Below are positions 35,231 through 44,263 of a stretch of 64,000 bases of DNA, one piece after another. Under the pieces are notes generated by a model. It saw only the letters and a program-made list of their open reading frames with translations, did no database searches and had not been told where the DNA came from. The stretch's first letter is position 1. Each line of letters begins with the position of its first letter. Both the position numbers and the translations under genes were made by a program. This DNA comes from Caballeronia sp. dw_276. Lineage in GTDB: Bacteria; Pseudomonadota; Gammaproteobacteria; Burkholderiales; Burkholderiaceae. The stretch is from NCBI RefSeq assembly GCF_018449635.1, contig NZ_JAAVUV010000016.1, positions 62,001-126,000 on the forward strand, written 5' to 3'.

Positions 35231-36124
35231 TCATCCGCTATACCGCAATGCATCGATAATCACTTTCAACGCACGCGACGACTGTCGGCGGCTTGCGTAA
35301 TAAGCGTGCAAGCCGGGGAACGTGGGACTCCAATCTTCCAGCACCCATTGAAGACGGCCGGCCGCGACGTGTGGTTGCACGATATCGGCAGGAAGGTAGG
35401 CAAGGCCATAACCGGCCAGGGCTGCATCGAGCATTTGATACGTTCCGTTGAACGCCAGTTGACCTTCAACACGAACCTGAACTTCCCGGGCTCCTTTTTT
35501 AAGCTCCCACGCGTAGAACGCGCCATATGTCGGCAAACGCAGGTTGATGCAGTCGTGGGCGGTCAGGTCCTGCGGTTTTTTAGGCGGATTGTGGTTCTTG
35601 AGGTACGCCGGAGAACCCGCGATTCCCATGCGCATGTCCGGCGCAATGCGCACCGCGATCATGTCTTTCGCGACCTGATCGCCTTGACGGATGCCAATAT
35701 CGTATCGATCCGCGACGATATCGGAGAGACCATAGTCGGTAATGATCTCGACCTTGATATCCGGGTACTTCTTGAGGACCTTCGATAGCTTCGGCCAGAG
35801 CACCGTGCGTGTCGTGTGATCGGTTGCCGTGATCCGGATGGTTCCTGCCGGCTTGTCCCTCAGTTCCGTGACCGCTTTCAATTCGGTCTCGATCTCGTCG
35901 AACCTGGGCGCGACCGTCTTGAGAAGCCGTTCTCCTGCTTCGGTTGGCGAAACGCTGCGTGTGGTCCGGGTAAGCAGCCGAACGCCGAGCCTCGTTTCCA
36001 GCGCTCTAATTGTGTGACTGAGCGCCGACTGCGATACGCCTATTTGCGCCGCCGCCTGGGTGAAACTCTGCATGCGGGCAACGGTGATGAAGGCGAGCAA
36101 GTCGCTGAAATTTTCGCGTGGCAT
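35231..36124 (-). CDS. LysR-family regulator
   Basis: 297 residues. The N-terminal winged helix reads FSDLLAFITVARMQSFTQAAAQIGVSQSALSHTIRALETRLGVRLLTRTTRSVSPTEAG, and the C-terminal domain is the usual effector-binding fold. This subtype frequently activates neighbouring oxidoreductases such as aldo/keto reductases. It precedes that gene on the same strand and may also control its own promoter. Confidence 0.92.
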   Translation of the reverse strand: MPRENFSDLLAFITVARMQSFTQAAAQIGVSQSALSHTIRALETRLGVRLLTRTTRSVSPTEAGERLLKTVAPRFDEIETELKAVTELRDKPAGTIRITATDHTTRTVLWPKLSKVLKKYPDIKVEIITDYGLSDIVADRYDIGIRQGDQVAKDMIAVRIAPDMRMGIAGSPAYLKNHNPPKKPQDLTAHDCINLRLPTYGAFYAWELKKGAREVQVRVEGQLAFNGTYQMLDAALAGYGLAYLPADIVQPHVAAGRLQWVLEDWSPTFPGLHAYYASRRQSSRALKVIIDALRYSG

Positions 36125-36225
36125 TGATGAATCCGGCTCATGGGTGTTTGCGGATTCTATCGTCTAGTCGTGGTCGCTGACGCTTGTTGAATCTGCAAGC
36201 CACGACTTGCCTTGTGCGTAATCAC

Positions 36226-36303
36226 ATGAAGATGCTTACCGTTCCCGCCGCGCTGCTCGGCTTGACCCTCGCGGCATGCGCACCGACGGAGCGCTGCTCG
36301 AAG
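36226..36303 (+). pseudogene. Possible lipoprotein signal remnant
   Basis: An ATG at 36226 opens a perfect-looking lipoprotein signal: MKMLTVPAALLGLTLAAC with lipobox LAAC. After about 23 residues the frame loses any recognisable protein character and runs antisense through the EamA gene. It sits in the 337-bp gap 36125-36461, which otherwise holds no gene I can support. It may be the 5' stub of a decayed small lipoprotein gene, or chance. Confidence 0.25.
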
Positions 36304-36461
36304 CGCGCGTTGACGCGTGAGAACGTCCGGCGATGCCGCATCGGTCAAGGGTATGAATCGAAGACGCATCGGGTAAAAAAGATAGGATGGCTTGCAATCG
36401 CTTGCTCGATGACGTTCCAGGATCGGCGCCGAGCATCCTGTATCACATCAAGGATCGCTGA

Positions 36462-37304
36462 TCAAAGCCCCAGGCAAACCGCACCGGCCGCAACGATCAG
36501 GCACGCCATCCATCGCCTTGCGCTGACCGCTTCTCGCAGGAACACCCGTCCGATCAGCACCGCGAAGACCACGCTCGTCTCACGTAAGGCCGATACCGCT
36601 CCCATCGCGCCCGACTGCATTGCCCAGATCACGATGCCATACGCCCCGATCGACACGAGCCCGCCCGCAAGCGACGACCCAACCGCAACGGGTGCGTTGC
36701 GCACTGGCGTCCACAGGGCCGCAGCTCCGCGCGTAGCGATGAACAACACCGGCATGAGCCAGTAGAACAGGAACATCCACGCCGTGTAGGTGAGCGCCTC
36801 GCCGCTGGACAAGCGCACGCCGATGCCATCGATCACCGTATAAAGCGCGATCGTCGCGCCCGTCGTCAGCGCGGCCAGCGCCCCCGCGCGCGACACATTC
36901 CCGCCTTCCAGCGCGAGCGCAATGATGCCGCCCGAGATCATCACGATCCCGAGCGCATGCAATGGTCCTATCGCCTCATGCGCAAAAAGCGCCGCGCCGA
37001 GCGTGACGAGCAAGGGCGACGAACCTCGCGCGATCGGATACGCCTCGCCCAGATCGCTGCGCCGGTACGCCCGCACGAGACTCATGTTGTAGACAATGTG
37101 CGTCAGCCCCGACGCCACGATATACGGCCACGCCGAGCGCGTCGGCCACGGCGCGAACAGCACGACGACCGTCGACACCGCCGAGATCGCGATGCTCATC
37201 CAAGTCATGGACAGGAACCGGTCGTGGTTGCCGTGAAGCATCGCGTTCCAGGTCGCATGGAGCAGGGCGGCAACGAGGACGAGACCACCGGTGTAAGTGA
37301 GCAT
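36462..37304 (-). CDS. EamA-family (DMT) transporter
   Basis: 280 residues with ten membrane helices in two EamA repeats. Recognisable blocks are LLHATWNAMLHGNHDR near the start, AYPIARGSSPLLVTLGAALFAHEAIG ending the first repeat, and ALRETSVVFAVLIGRVFLREAV in the second. Members of the drug/metabolite superfamily usually export amino acids or metabolites. Divergent from a GcvA-like LysR gene (103 bp apart), its probable regulator. Confidence 0.88.
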   Translation of the reverse strand: MLTYTGGLVLVAALLHATWNAMLHGNHDRFLSMTWMSIAISAVSTVVVLFAPWPTRSAWPYIVASGLTHIVYNMSLVRAYRRSDLGEAYPIARGSSPLLVTLGAALFAHEAIGPLHALGIVMISGGIIALALEGGNVSRAGALAALTTGATIALYTVIDGIGVRLSSGEALTYTAWMFLFYWLMPVLFIATRGAAALWTPVRNAPVAVGSSLAGGLVSIGAYGIVIWAMQSGAMGAVSALRETSVVFAVLIGRVFLREAVSARRWMACLIVAAGAVCLGL

Positions 37305-37369
37305 TGCGAGTTTGGTGCCGGAAAGGGTTTAGTAAGCAGGATAACTATCTTGTCGTGCGCGAACAAACC

Positions 37370-37398
37370 AGATAAATTCTACAATCGCGTTAGATAAA
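37370..37398. promoter_or_regulatory. Direct repeats AGATAAA in a divergent promoter
   Basis: AGATAAA occurs at 37370-37376 and 37392-37398, 22 bp (two helical turns) apart, immediately before the LysR start and facing the EamA gene. A possible regulator-binding pair; weak evidence. Confidence 0.3.
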
Positions 37399-37407
37399 CT
37401 ATTTCGA

Positions 37408-38298
37408 ATGAAACGGACTTTGCCTCCGCTCAATGCGTTGCGTGCTTTCGAGGCCGCAGGCCGGCTCGGCAGCTTCAAGGAAGCCGCGGCCGAATTACAC
37501 GTGACTCACGGCGCGGTGAGCCAGCACGTGCGTCTGCTGGAAGAATGGCTGGGCGCGCCGCTGTTCGAACGACACAACCGGCGCGTGGTGCTCACACAGG
37601 CGGCGGCCGTCTACCTGGAGGAGATCGGCCCGTTGTTCGAGCAGCTCTCGCAGGCGACCACGCGGTATGGCTCTCCCGGAACGGTATCCCGGACGCTGTC
37701 GGTAAATGCGCCCGCCACGTTCACGCTGCGCTGGCTGGTGCCGAGGCTGGCGAAATTTCACGCCGGACATCAGGATGTGGACGTGAGGGTGGTGACATCG
37801 AACGAGTCGGTGGAGAGTCTCAAGGATATCCACGACATCGTGATCCGGGGTGGTCCGGACACGTTCTACGGTTATTCGATGCAAGCTTTCCTGGTCGAGG
37901 AACGGCTACCCGTCTGCAGCCCGGCGCTGTTGCAGCGCGTGCCGCTCGGGGCGCCGGAGGAATTGAGCCGGCATACCCTGCTGCACACGGCGAGCCTTCC
38001 GCGGCTCTGGCCGGACTGGCTGGCAAAGGCGCACATTCCCGCGCTGCGGCCTGCGGCGGTCATGACCTTCGATCACTTTTATCTGACGCTGCAGGCGGCC
38101 ATCGACGGCATTGGCATTGCAATGGGACCAACGGCGCTGGTGGCGGACGATCTTGCCGCCGGCCGGCTCGTTGCGCCGTTTGCGGAACCTCGTCTGCCAT
38201 CGCGGAGTTATTGCAGTTATGTCCCCGACGGCAAAGCCACCGATGATCTAGTCTTGCTGTTTCGCTCATGGCTCGAGCGTGAGGGAATGGGTTTGTAA
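37408..38298 (+). CDS. LysR-family regulator (GcvA-like)
   Basis: 296 residues. PPLNALRAFEAAGRLGSFKEAAAELHVTHGAVSQHVRLLEEWLGAPLFERHNRRV is the standard GcvA-like winged helix; the rest is the effector domain. Divergent from the EamA transporter, which it likely regulates. Related to, but clearly distinct from, the LysR proteins at 22685 and 53538. Confidence 0.92.
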   Translation: MKRTLPPLNALRAFEAAGRLGSFKEAAAELHVTHGAVSQHVRLLEEWLGAPLFERHNRRVVLTQAAAVYLEEIGPLFEQLSQATTRYGSPGTVSRTLSVNAPATFTLRWLVPRLAKFHAGHQDVDVRVVTSNESVESLKDIHDIVIRGGPDTFYGYSMQAFLVEERLPVCSPALLQRVPLGAPEELSRHTLLHTASLPRLWPDWLAKAHIPALRPAAVMTFDHFYLTLQAAIDGIGIAMGPTALVADDLAAGRLVAPFAEPRLPSRSYCSYVPDGKATDDLVLLFRSWLEREGMGL

Positions 38299-38402
38299 GC
38301 GAAAACGCCGCTTGAGCGCTCCCGGCAACATCTGCGTTGGTTTGCTATTCTCGCTTCGATATTTCGAGACAAACACCCCAATAGCTGCAAGGAGCCTTGA
38401 GC

Positions 38403-39275
38403 ATGAGCGATTCTTCGGATTACGTGCCGCCCAAAGTCTGGACGTGGAATAAAGAGAATGGTGGCCACTTCGCGAACATCAACCGCCCGATTGCCGGGCC
38501 GACGCATGACAAGGAACTGCCGGTCGGCAAGCACCCGCTCCAGCTTTATTCGCTGGGCACGCCAAACGGCGTGAAGGTCACCGTCATGCTGGAAGAACTG
38601 CTGGCGCTGGGTCACAGCGGCGCGGAGTATGACGCGTGGCTGATCAGGATTGGCGATGGCGACCAGTTCGGCAGCGGCTTCGTGGGAGCGAACCCCAATT
38701 CGAAAATCCCCGCGCTGGTGGACCGCAGTGGCGCCGAACCAATTCGGGTTTTCGAGTCGGGCGCGATCCTTCTTTATCTCGCGGAAAAATTCAAGGCTTT
38801 CCTCCCGACAGAGCCGGCCGCGCGCGCCGAATGTCTGTCATGGCTCTTCTGGCAGATGGGAAGCGCGCCATATCTGGGCGGCGGTTTCGGTCATTTCTAT
38901 GCCTACGCGCCCACGAAGATCGAGTACGCGATCAACCGTTTCGCAATGGAAACCAAGCGCCAACTCGACGTCCTCGACAGACGTCTGGCGGACCACGAGT
39001 ACATAGCGGGCAGCGAATACACGATCGCCGATATCGCCATCTGGCCGTGGTATGGCGGCTTGGTCAAGGGCTGGCAATATGGAGCGGGCGAGTTTTTATC
39101 GGTGCAGGAATACACGCATGTCCAGCGATGGGCAAACGCAATAGGCGAACGCCCGACCGTGCAGCGCGGCCGGATGGTCAACCGGGTTTCCGGTGAGCCA
39201 TCGAGCCAACTGCACGAGCGCCACGACGCCAGCGACTTCGATACCAGGACGCAGGACAAGCTGGCCGCAAGCTAG
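38403..39275 (+). CDS. yghU: Glutathione-dependent disulfide-bond oxidoreductase (nu-class GST)
   Basis: 290 residues from the ATG at 38403 with AAGGAG upstream. It closely follows E. coli YghU: YVPPKVWTWNKENGGHFANINRPIAGPTHDKELPVGKHPLQLYSLGTPNGVKV. The thioredoxin-like N-domain binds glutathione (NPNSKIPAL, ESGAILLYLAEKF), and an all-helical C-domain follows. YghU reduces disulfides such as 2-hydroxyethyl disulfide and some peroxides, in the cytoplasm. Single gene, convergent with the exoprotein gene 12 bp away. Confidence 0.92.
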   Translation: MSDSSDYVPPKVWTWNKENGGHFANINRPIAGPTHDKELPVGKHPLQLYSLGTPNGVKVTVMLEELLALGHSGAEYDAWLIRIGDGDQFGSGFVGANPNSKIPALVDRSGAEPIRVFESGAILLYLAEKFKAFLPTEPAARAECLSWLFWQMGSAPYLGGGFGHFYAYAPTKIEYAINRFAMETKRQLDVLDRRLADHEYIAGSEYTIADIAIWPWYGGLVKGWQYGAGEFLSVQEYTHVQRWANAIGERPTVQRGRMVNRVSGEPSSQLHERHDASDFDTRTQDKLAAS

Positions 39276-39287
39276 GTCCAGCTCTGC

Positions 39288-41552
39288 TTAGTTGGCTACC
39301 TGCCAGCGCAACACCGGGTGGGTTGCGCCCGCCGGCAATGCCCATACGCCGGTAGGGCTGAAGTCGTACGACACGAACGACGCCTCCGTGCTCATCTGCG
39401 CGGTGGTGAGCCCGTTCGATACCGACAGTTGCGTGCCGGCACGAACGCCTTGCGTTTGCGTTGTCGTCTCCGTGTTCCAGTACGAATCGGGCGCAATCGT
39501 TCCGTTGTTGAGAAACGCAAAGCCGGCGGATCCTTGCGAGCCGAATCCGACTTTGCCGGTTGCGAACGACTGGCTGATCGTCCCTTCATTGAAGCCGACG
39601 AATCCGCCGCCGGAACCGGTCGAATATTGCGGCGTGACGTCGCCGGTTGCGTACGACTGGGTGATCGTCCCGGTGTTGTAGCCAACAAGGCCGCCGTTGA
39701 TGTCGTCGCCGGAGACGCTGGCGCTGCTCCATGACCGCGCGATCAAGCCTTCGTTTTTACCAACCAGTCCGCCGAACGTGTTGCCGTCCTGGGAGGGGTC
39801 GAAGACACTTCCGGTCGAGTACGCGTTGACGATCGTGCCTTGATTGTCGCCGGCGAGCAGTCCGCTGCCGCCATACGATATTCCGACCTTGCTCGTGATG
39901 ACGCCAACATCACGCACCACGCCCGCCGGGCCGATAACACCAAACAGCCCCGCGTTCAGGTCATTCGAAAAGTCCATGATCTGCGGCGCCAGATTGGCAA
40001 TGGTGTGCCACATGCCATCGAACTGGCCGGTGAATGGCGTGTTGCGATTGCCTATCGGCGCGGAAATGACACCGCCTGCATCGATATCCTTGCCGAGCGC
40101 ATAAATGCCCGCAAGATCAAGCGACACGCTTTGCAGATCGGCCATCGAGTTGACGAGTTTGTACGCCGTGATCTGGGTGAGCAGGCCGCTGTATTGCGGC
40201 GCCTTCCACGCGGTATTGCTGCGCAGCGTGCCGGGCGTGAAGCTGCCGTTCATGTCGTAGAGCGCGCTGACAATGCCGGTGCTCCCCGACCAGTCGATCA
40301 CCCCGCGGTTGATCACACTGCCGCCGTTGTCGATAGACGATGCATCGCTGCGCAGCGTCAGGTTTGCGCTGCCCTTGTTTTTTACCGTGGCGTTCTGCCC
40401 GACGGTCAACGTCCGATAAGCGGCGAGTGTCAGCGACGCCGGGCCTTGCCATCGGATATCGGCGTTCACCGTGATATCGCCGGCCGATCCCACGTTGACC
40501 GATGTGCCCTTATTCAGGCTACGCGAAAGCGCGCCGGCGGCGGCATCGCCGGCGGTAAAGGCCGGCGTTGTCACGTTCCACTGGCCCGCCACGACGGCCG
40601 GGCTGCTCGACTGGTCGTTACCGAACGACAACGTTTGCGCGTTTGTGTCGACAATGCCGCCCGTGCCGTCCGCATTGACGGCTCGAACGGTACCGGTCTG
40701 GCGTACGGTTCCGGTATCGGCGACAAGCCACACGTGGCCATCGCGCGTCGCAGTGCCGGTGGCGCGGATCACGCTGTGATTGCCCGCAAGCGCGTAGACG
40801 TTGCCGTCCGCCGCTTCGAGATTGACCTGGGCCGCGCGCAGCGTGCCGCTATTAATGACCGTGCCGCCGCTGCCCGCTTGCACGAACGTTTGCTTGCCAC
40901 TCGATGAATCCTGCAGCAGCACCTGCGCACCGGCCGCGAGTTCAGCCGTGCCGTCCGGCGCGCTTATCGTACCCCGGTTGGTTACGTCGCTTCGTGCGAT
41001 CAGGAAGACATCGCCACCGCTCGATGCAATCCTGCCAAGGTTGATCACGCTGGCGTTCGATGTGCCCGAGAACGTCAATGGGCCGCCCTGCATGAACGCA
41101 GTGTTGGTGGTGTCCAGCGTCGAGCCGACAAAACGCCCACCCGTGCTGATCACGCCATTCTGGCCGACAAGAATGCCTTGCGGGTTGATGAGATACACGC
41201 TGCCGCTCGCGCTGAGCGTGCCGAGGATGACCGACTGATTGCCGCCGGTCACCCGGTTCAGCGTCGCGCCGTTGGCGTTATCAAATTTGACCTTGTTGCC
41301 GTTGCCGATCGAAAAGCTGTTCCATTCGATGACCGTGCGCGCTCCCGCGGCCTGAGTGATCGTCACCGCATTTGCGTTGCCGCCAATCGAGCCGGCCCCC
41401 GCCACGAAGTGTCCGCCGCTGGGCAGCGGGCCGGCCGCGTATGCCGCGGGAATCAGCATGACGCTTATTCCCACGCATGCACACAACGTCAACGGGATAG
41501 GCCGCAAGCGCCCGGGAGCAGATACCAGTTTCAACGAGATAAGACGCGCCAT
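39288..41552 (-). CDS. Two-partner-secretion exoprotein with GLUG repeats
   Basis: 754 residues from the ATG at 41552 (CGGAG site upstream). A signal peptide ends near Ala39 (AAYAA). The filamentous-haemagglutinin N-terminal (TPS) domain follows, with VIEWNSFSIGNGNKVKF, NRVTGGNQSVILGTLSASGSVYLINPQGI (NPQG replaces the usual NPNG), and a beta-helix of short repeats. The C-terminal third has four GLUG-like repeats such as GGLVGKNEGLI, GGLVGYNTGTI and GGFVGFNEGTI. It should be secreted through a TpsB barrel and act as an adhesin or surface protein. No TpsB gene is present in the window. Confidence 0.85.
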   Translation of the reverse strand: MARLISLKLVSAPGRLRPIPLTLCACVGISVMLIPAAYAAGPLPSGGHFVAGAGSIGGNANAVTITQAAGARTVIEWNSFSIGNGNKVKFDNANGATLNRVTGGNQSVILGTLSASGSVYLINPQGILVGQNGVISTGGRFVGSTLDTTNTAFMQGGPLTFSGTSNASVINLGRIASSGGDVFLIARSDVTNRGTISAPDGTAELAAGAQVLLQDSSSGKQTFVQAGSGGTVINSGTLRAAQVNLEAADGNVYALAGNHSVIRATGTATRDGHVWLVADTGTVRQTGTVRAVNADGTGGIVDTNAQTLSFGNDQSSSPAVVAGQWNVTTPAFTAGDAAAGALSRSLNKGTSVNVGSAGDITVNADIRWQGPASLTLAAYRTLTVGQNATVKNKGSANLTLRSDASSIDNGGSVINRGVIDWSGSTGIVSALYDMNGSFTPGTLRSNTAWKAPQYSGLLTQITAYKLVNSMADLQSVSLDLAGIYALGKDIDAGGVISAPIGNRNTPFTGQFDGMWHTIANLAPQIMDFSNDLNAGLFGVIGPAGVVRDVGVITSKVGISYGGSGLLAGDNQGTIVNAYSTGSVFDPSQDGNTFGGLVGKNEGLIARSWSSASVSGDDINGGLVGYNTGTITQSYATGDVTPQYSTGSGGGFVGFNEGTISQSFATGKVGFGSQGSAGFAFLNNGTIAPDSYWNTETTTQTQGVRAGTQLSVSNGLTTAQMSTEASFVSYDFSPTGVWALPAGATHPVLRWQVAN

Positions 41553-41901
41553 GACGTCTCCGATTAGAGTGCCGGGAACACGCTGGCCCAACCCGGGACG
41601 CGTGGCTTATTCGACTTTTCAAACACGCAGACGTGCTCTTTCCCCGGGCTTGAAACCTGGAGAACGATCTGGTGGTTTGCTGCAAACATTGCTGTTGAAA
41701 GCGGCTGTGGCGCGCAGGCGCCGGTAATTCACGGTGCCCGCTGAATCGGCGTGGATGATCGAAGTGTCACGGCTTGCGTGATGTTGATCTGTAGCCCTCG
41801 CGAAGAGTAAACGAAAGCAGGCTGACGATTTTGCAAGGGCCGAAAATCTTGAAATCTTGACCGATTTGGTTGAACGCAGCAAATTGCCGGTTGCCGGGCG
41901 A
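41553..41901. other. Intergenic region upstream of the exoprotein gene
   Basis: 349 bp with no supported gene. It must contain the exoprotein promoter (leftward). A tandem 8-bp repeat AAATCTTG occurs near 41847-41862. I see no clear sigma70 boxes or strong hairpin. Confidence 0.4.
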
Positions 41902-42630
41902 TTAGTCGACTTCGATCCATCGGCCGGAATCGGGGCAAAGCGTGACATGTGCTCCGTTCAGCCATACTTGTTCTTCCTCCGGTTGCGGCGAAGTCGAAGG
42001 CGCTGTGTCGAAGACGATGTCGAGCGCCTCGGTGACGTGTTCGTCTTCAACTGGAAGCTCCCACGTCAGGAACAGTTGCGTAAAGTCCTGCTCCGCGGGG
42101 AAGTCGGTGGGACTGAAACCGTCGCCGTGGCGCCGGATGACGCCGTGAGGCTGACAGGTATCGAAGATGACGACGGTGCCGCGGGTCAAGGGGATACGCA
42201 GATCCATCGATGGGAAATGCAGATCCAGCCCCTTGTCGTCGCTCACGAAAAGATTGCAGAAGACCGCGCTGCCGTATTGCTCGCCGTCGTGGTGATATCG
42301 CGCGCCGCGGCAGACCATGAGCGCCACATCGCTTGTAGCAAGCAGCCCGGGCAGTCCGAGCGTGCCGCTCCAGCCGGCGACTGCCTGCACGCAATGCTTG
42401 TAATCCGGCCAGCGTGCGCGGGCTCGCGCCAAGGGCATTTCTTCCACGTCGCCGGGTTCCAGATCCAGGCGCGACGATATCTCCCTGTCCCAATCTGCAA
42501 GAAGGCGTAAGGGAGGCGCGGGTATGTCGACCGTGCCTGTCAGCACGATGCCGCTTACGCAGCGGCTGCGGATGACGTCGTCGCTCCAGAACCATGAAGT
42601 GAGCCGGTCTTGTTGGGTGAAGTGGTTCAT
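41902..42630 (-). CDS. 2-oxoglutarate/Fe(II) oxygenase-like protein
   Basis: 242 residues. A double-stranded beta-helix oxygenase pattern is visible: the HxD iron motif in ARYHHDGEQYGSAVFCNLFV, and the distal histidine followed by the 2-oxoglutarate-binding arginine in GTVVIFDTCQPHGVIRRHGDG. The family is not one I can name. It could hydroxylate a small molecule or a protein side chain. Transcribed leftward toward the exoprotein gene but 349 bp away, so an operon is doubtful. Confidence 0.55.
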   Translation of the reverse strand: MNHFTQQDRLTSWFWSDDVIRSRCVSGIVLTGTVDIPAPPLRLLADWDREISSRLDLEPGDVEEMPLARARARWPDYKHCVQAVAGWSGTLGLPGLLATSDVALMVCRGARYHHDGEQYGSAVFCNLFVSDDKGLDLHFPSMDLRIPLTRGTVVIFDTCQPHGVIRRHGDGFSPTDFPAEQDFTQLFLTWELPVEDEHVTEALDIVFDTAPSTSPQPEEEQVWLNGAHVTLCPDSGRWIEVD

Positions 42631-42833
42631 CCGGGCATTGTAAATCCATCGGTTTGTATCCCAATGTATCTGGCGCGCCGGGAGTTACACAGCGTTTCAC
42701 AAGCCGCCTTTCACGACACAAGCCAGATACGTCCACCGGTTCTAATGATTCCAAGCCAGACGACCTGGCTTCGCCGAACTGGATACGCAAGCGGACGCTT
42801 GCGTCAAGGAAACATTCTCTCAAGGTGGAAATC

Positions 42834-43148
42834 ATGAAACTCGTTCAATCGATGATCGTTGCTGCTGTTGTCGCCATCCCCGCGTTGTCGTTCGCGCAAT
42901 CGAACCAGCCGCTGACCCGCGCCGATGTCCGTGCGCAACTCGTCGAACTGCAACAGGCGGGTTACAACCCGTCGAGCGATCACACGCAATATCCGAAGAA
43001 TATCGAAGCGGCGCAGGCCCGCGTGAATGCCGAACACGGCATTACGGCGTCGTCGTATGGCCCGTCGGCTTCCGGCACGTCGGTATCCGGTTCGCGCGCG
43101 ACGGGCACAGACGTCATCGGTCTCGGCCCGATTTATTCGAATCCGTGA
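42834..43148 (+). CDS. DUF4148 periplasmic small protein
   Basis: 104 residues from the ATG at 42834. A signal peptide ends after Ala21 (LSFAQ). The DUF4148 core follows: LTRADVRAQLVELQQAGYNPSSDHTQYPKNIEAAQARV, a short helical domain very common in Burkholderia. The C-terminal half is low-complexity (Gly, Ser, Thr). Function unknown; presumably periplasmic. Followed 71 bp later by a Tat-exported hydrolase gene on the same strand. Confidence 0.88.
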   Translation: MKLVQSMIVAAVVAIPALSFAQSNQPLTRADVRAQLVELQQAGYNPSSDHTQYPKNIEAAQARVNAEHGITASSYGPSASGTSVSGSRATGTDVIGLGPIYSNP

Positions 43149-43219
43149 ATCTCGAAGGCGCGCTGTTTTCGCTTGTTGCCAAGCGCTCATCACGACTCAT
43201 CTTTTAAGGAGAATCAGCT

Positions 43220-44263
43220 ATGTCGGATCAGATCAATACGCGACGCCGCCGTCTGCTAGGAACGACCATCGCCGGCATCGGTTTGATGGATCTGGGTCTG
43301 AGCGGACTGGTCCACGCACAATCCAGCAGCACGGCGTCGGGTGCGAAGGCGTCAACGCAGCTTGCTTCATTCGATACCATTCGCCAGGTCAACGCAGGCG
43401 CGCTGAACATCGGTTATGCGCAAGCGGGTCCGCAGGACGGACCTGTTGTCATCCTGCTGCACGGCTGGCCCTACGACATCTACAGCTTTAAGGAAGTCGC
43501 GCCGTTGCTGGCATCGGCGGGTTATCGGGTGATCGTGCCGTATCTGCGCGGGTATGGATCGACGCGGTTCCTGTCGGCAGATACGCCGCGCAATGGCCAG
43601 CAGGCGGTGGTAGCCGTCGATATCATCGCGTTGATGGACGCCTTGAAAATCGACCAGGCGATCTTTGGCGGCTTCGACTGGGGTGCGCGCACAGTGAACA
43701 TCATCGCGGCCCTGTGGCCTGAACGATGCAAGGCGATGGTATCCGTCAGTGGCTATCTGATCGGCAGCCAGGAGGCGAACAAAGCGCCGCTGCCGCCGAA
43801 GGCCGAGCTCACGTGGTGGTATCAGTTTTATTTCGCGACCGACCGTGGTTATGCGGGTTACGAAGCGAACCGCCACGACTTCAACAAGCTGATCTGGCAT
43901 ACGGCGTCACCAAAATGGAATTTCGACGATGCCACCTTCGAGCGTTCCGCCGAGTCGTTCAACAACCCGGATCACGTTGCCGTGGTGATTCACAACTACC
44001 GCTGGCGTCTGGGGCTGGTCAAAGGTGAGGCGCAATACGACGAGCTCGAAAAGCGTCTGGCGATGGCGCCGCTCATTTCCGTTCCGACCATTACCATGGA
44101 AGGCGATGCCAACGGCGCGGCGCATCCGGATCCGGCGGCATACGCAAAGAGGTTCACGGGCAAGTATGCGCACCGGAATATTAGCGGCGGGATAGGGCAT
44201 AACCTGCCGCAGGAAGCGCCGAAAGCGTTCGCTGACGCGATCATCGATGTAGCTCGTTTTTAA
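43220..44263 (+). CDS. Tat-exported alpha/beta hydrolase (epoxide hydrolase-like)
   Basis: 347 residues. A twin-arginine signal (RRRRLLGTT, then a hydrophobic stretch to VHAQ near residue 34) indicates export in folded form. The hydrolase core has the oxyanion motif HGWP (81-84), an Asp nucleophile in GGFDWGART (Asp153), and a catalytic His in GIGHNLPQ (His327). An Asp nucleophile with HGWP is typical of epoxide hydrolases and haloalkane dehalogenases. AAHRE-group periplasmic hydrolases of this type are often uncharacterised. Its stop overlaps the convergent GntR gene by 4 bp. Confidence 0.82.
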   Translation: MSDQINTRRRRLLGTTIAGIGLMDLGLSGLVHAQSSSTASGAKASTQLASFDTIRQVNAGALNIGYAQAGPQDGPVVILLHGWPYDIYSFKEVAPLLASAGYRVIVPYLRGYGSTRFLSADTPRNGQQAVVAVDIIALMDALKIDQAIFGGFDWGARTVNIIAALWPERCKAMVSVSGYLIGSQEANKAPLPPKAELTWWYQFYFATDRGYAGYEANRHDFNKLIWHTASPKWNFDDATFERSAESFNNPDHVAVVIHNYRWRLGLVKGEAQYDELEKRLAMAPLISVPTITMEGDANGAAHPDPAAYAKRFTGKYAHRNISGGIGHNLPQEAPKAFADAIIDVARF

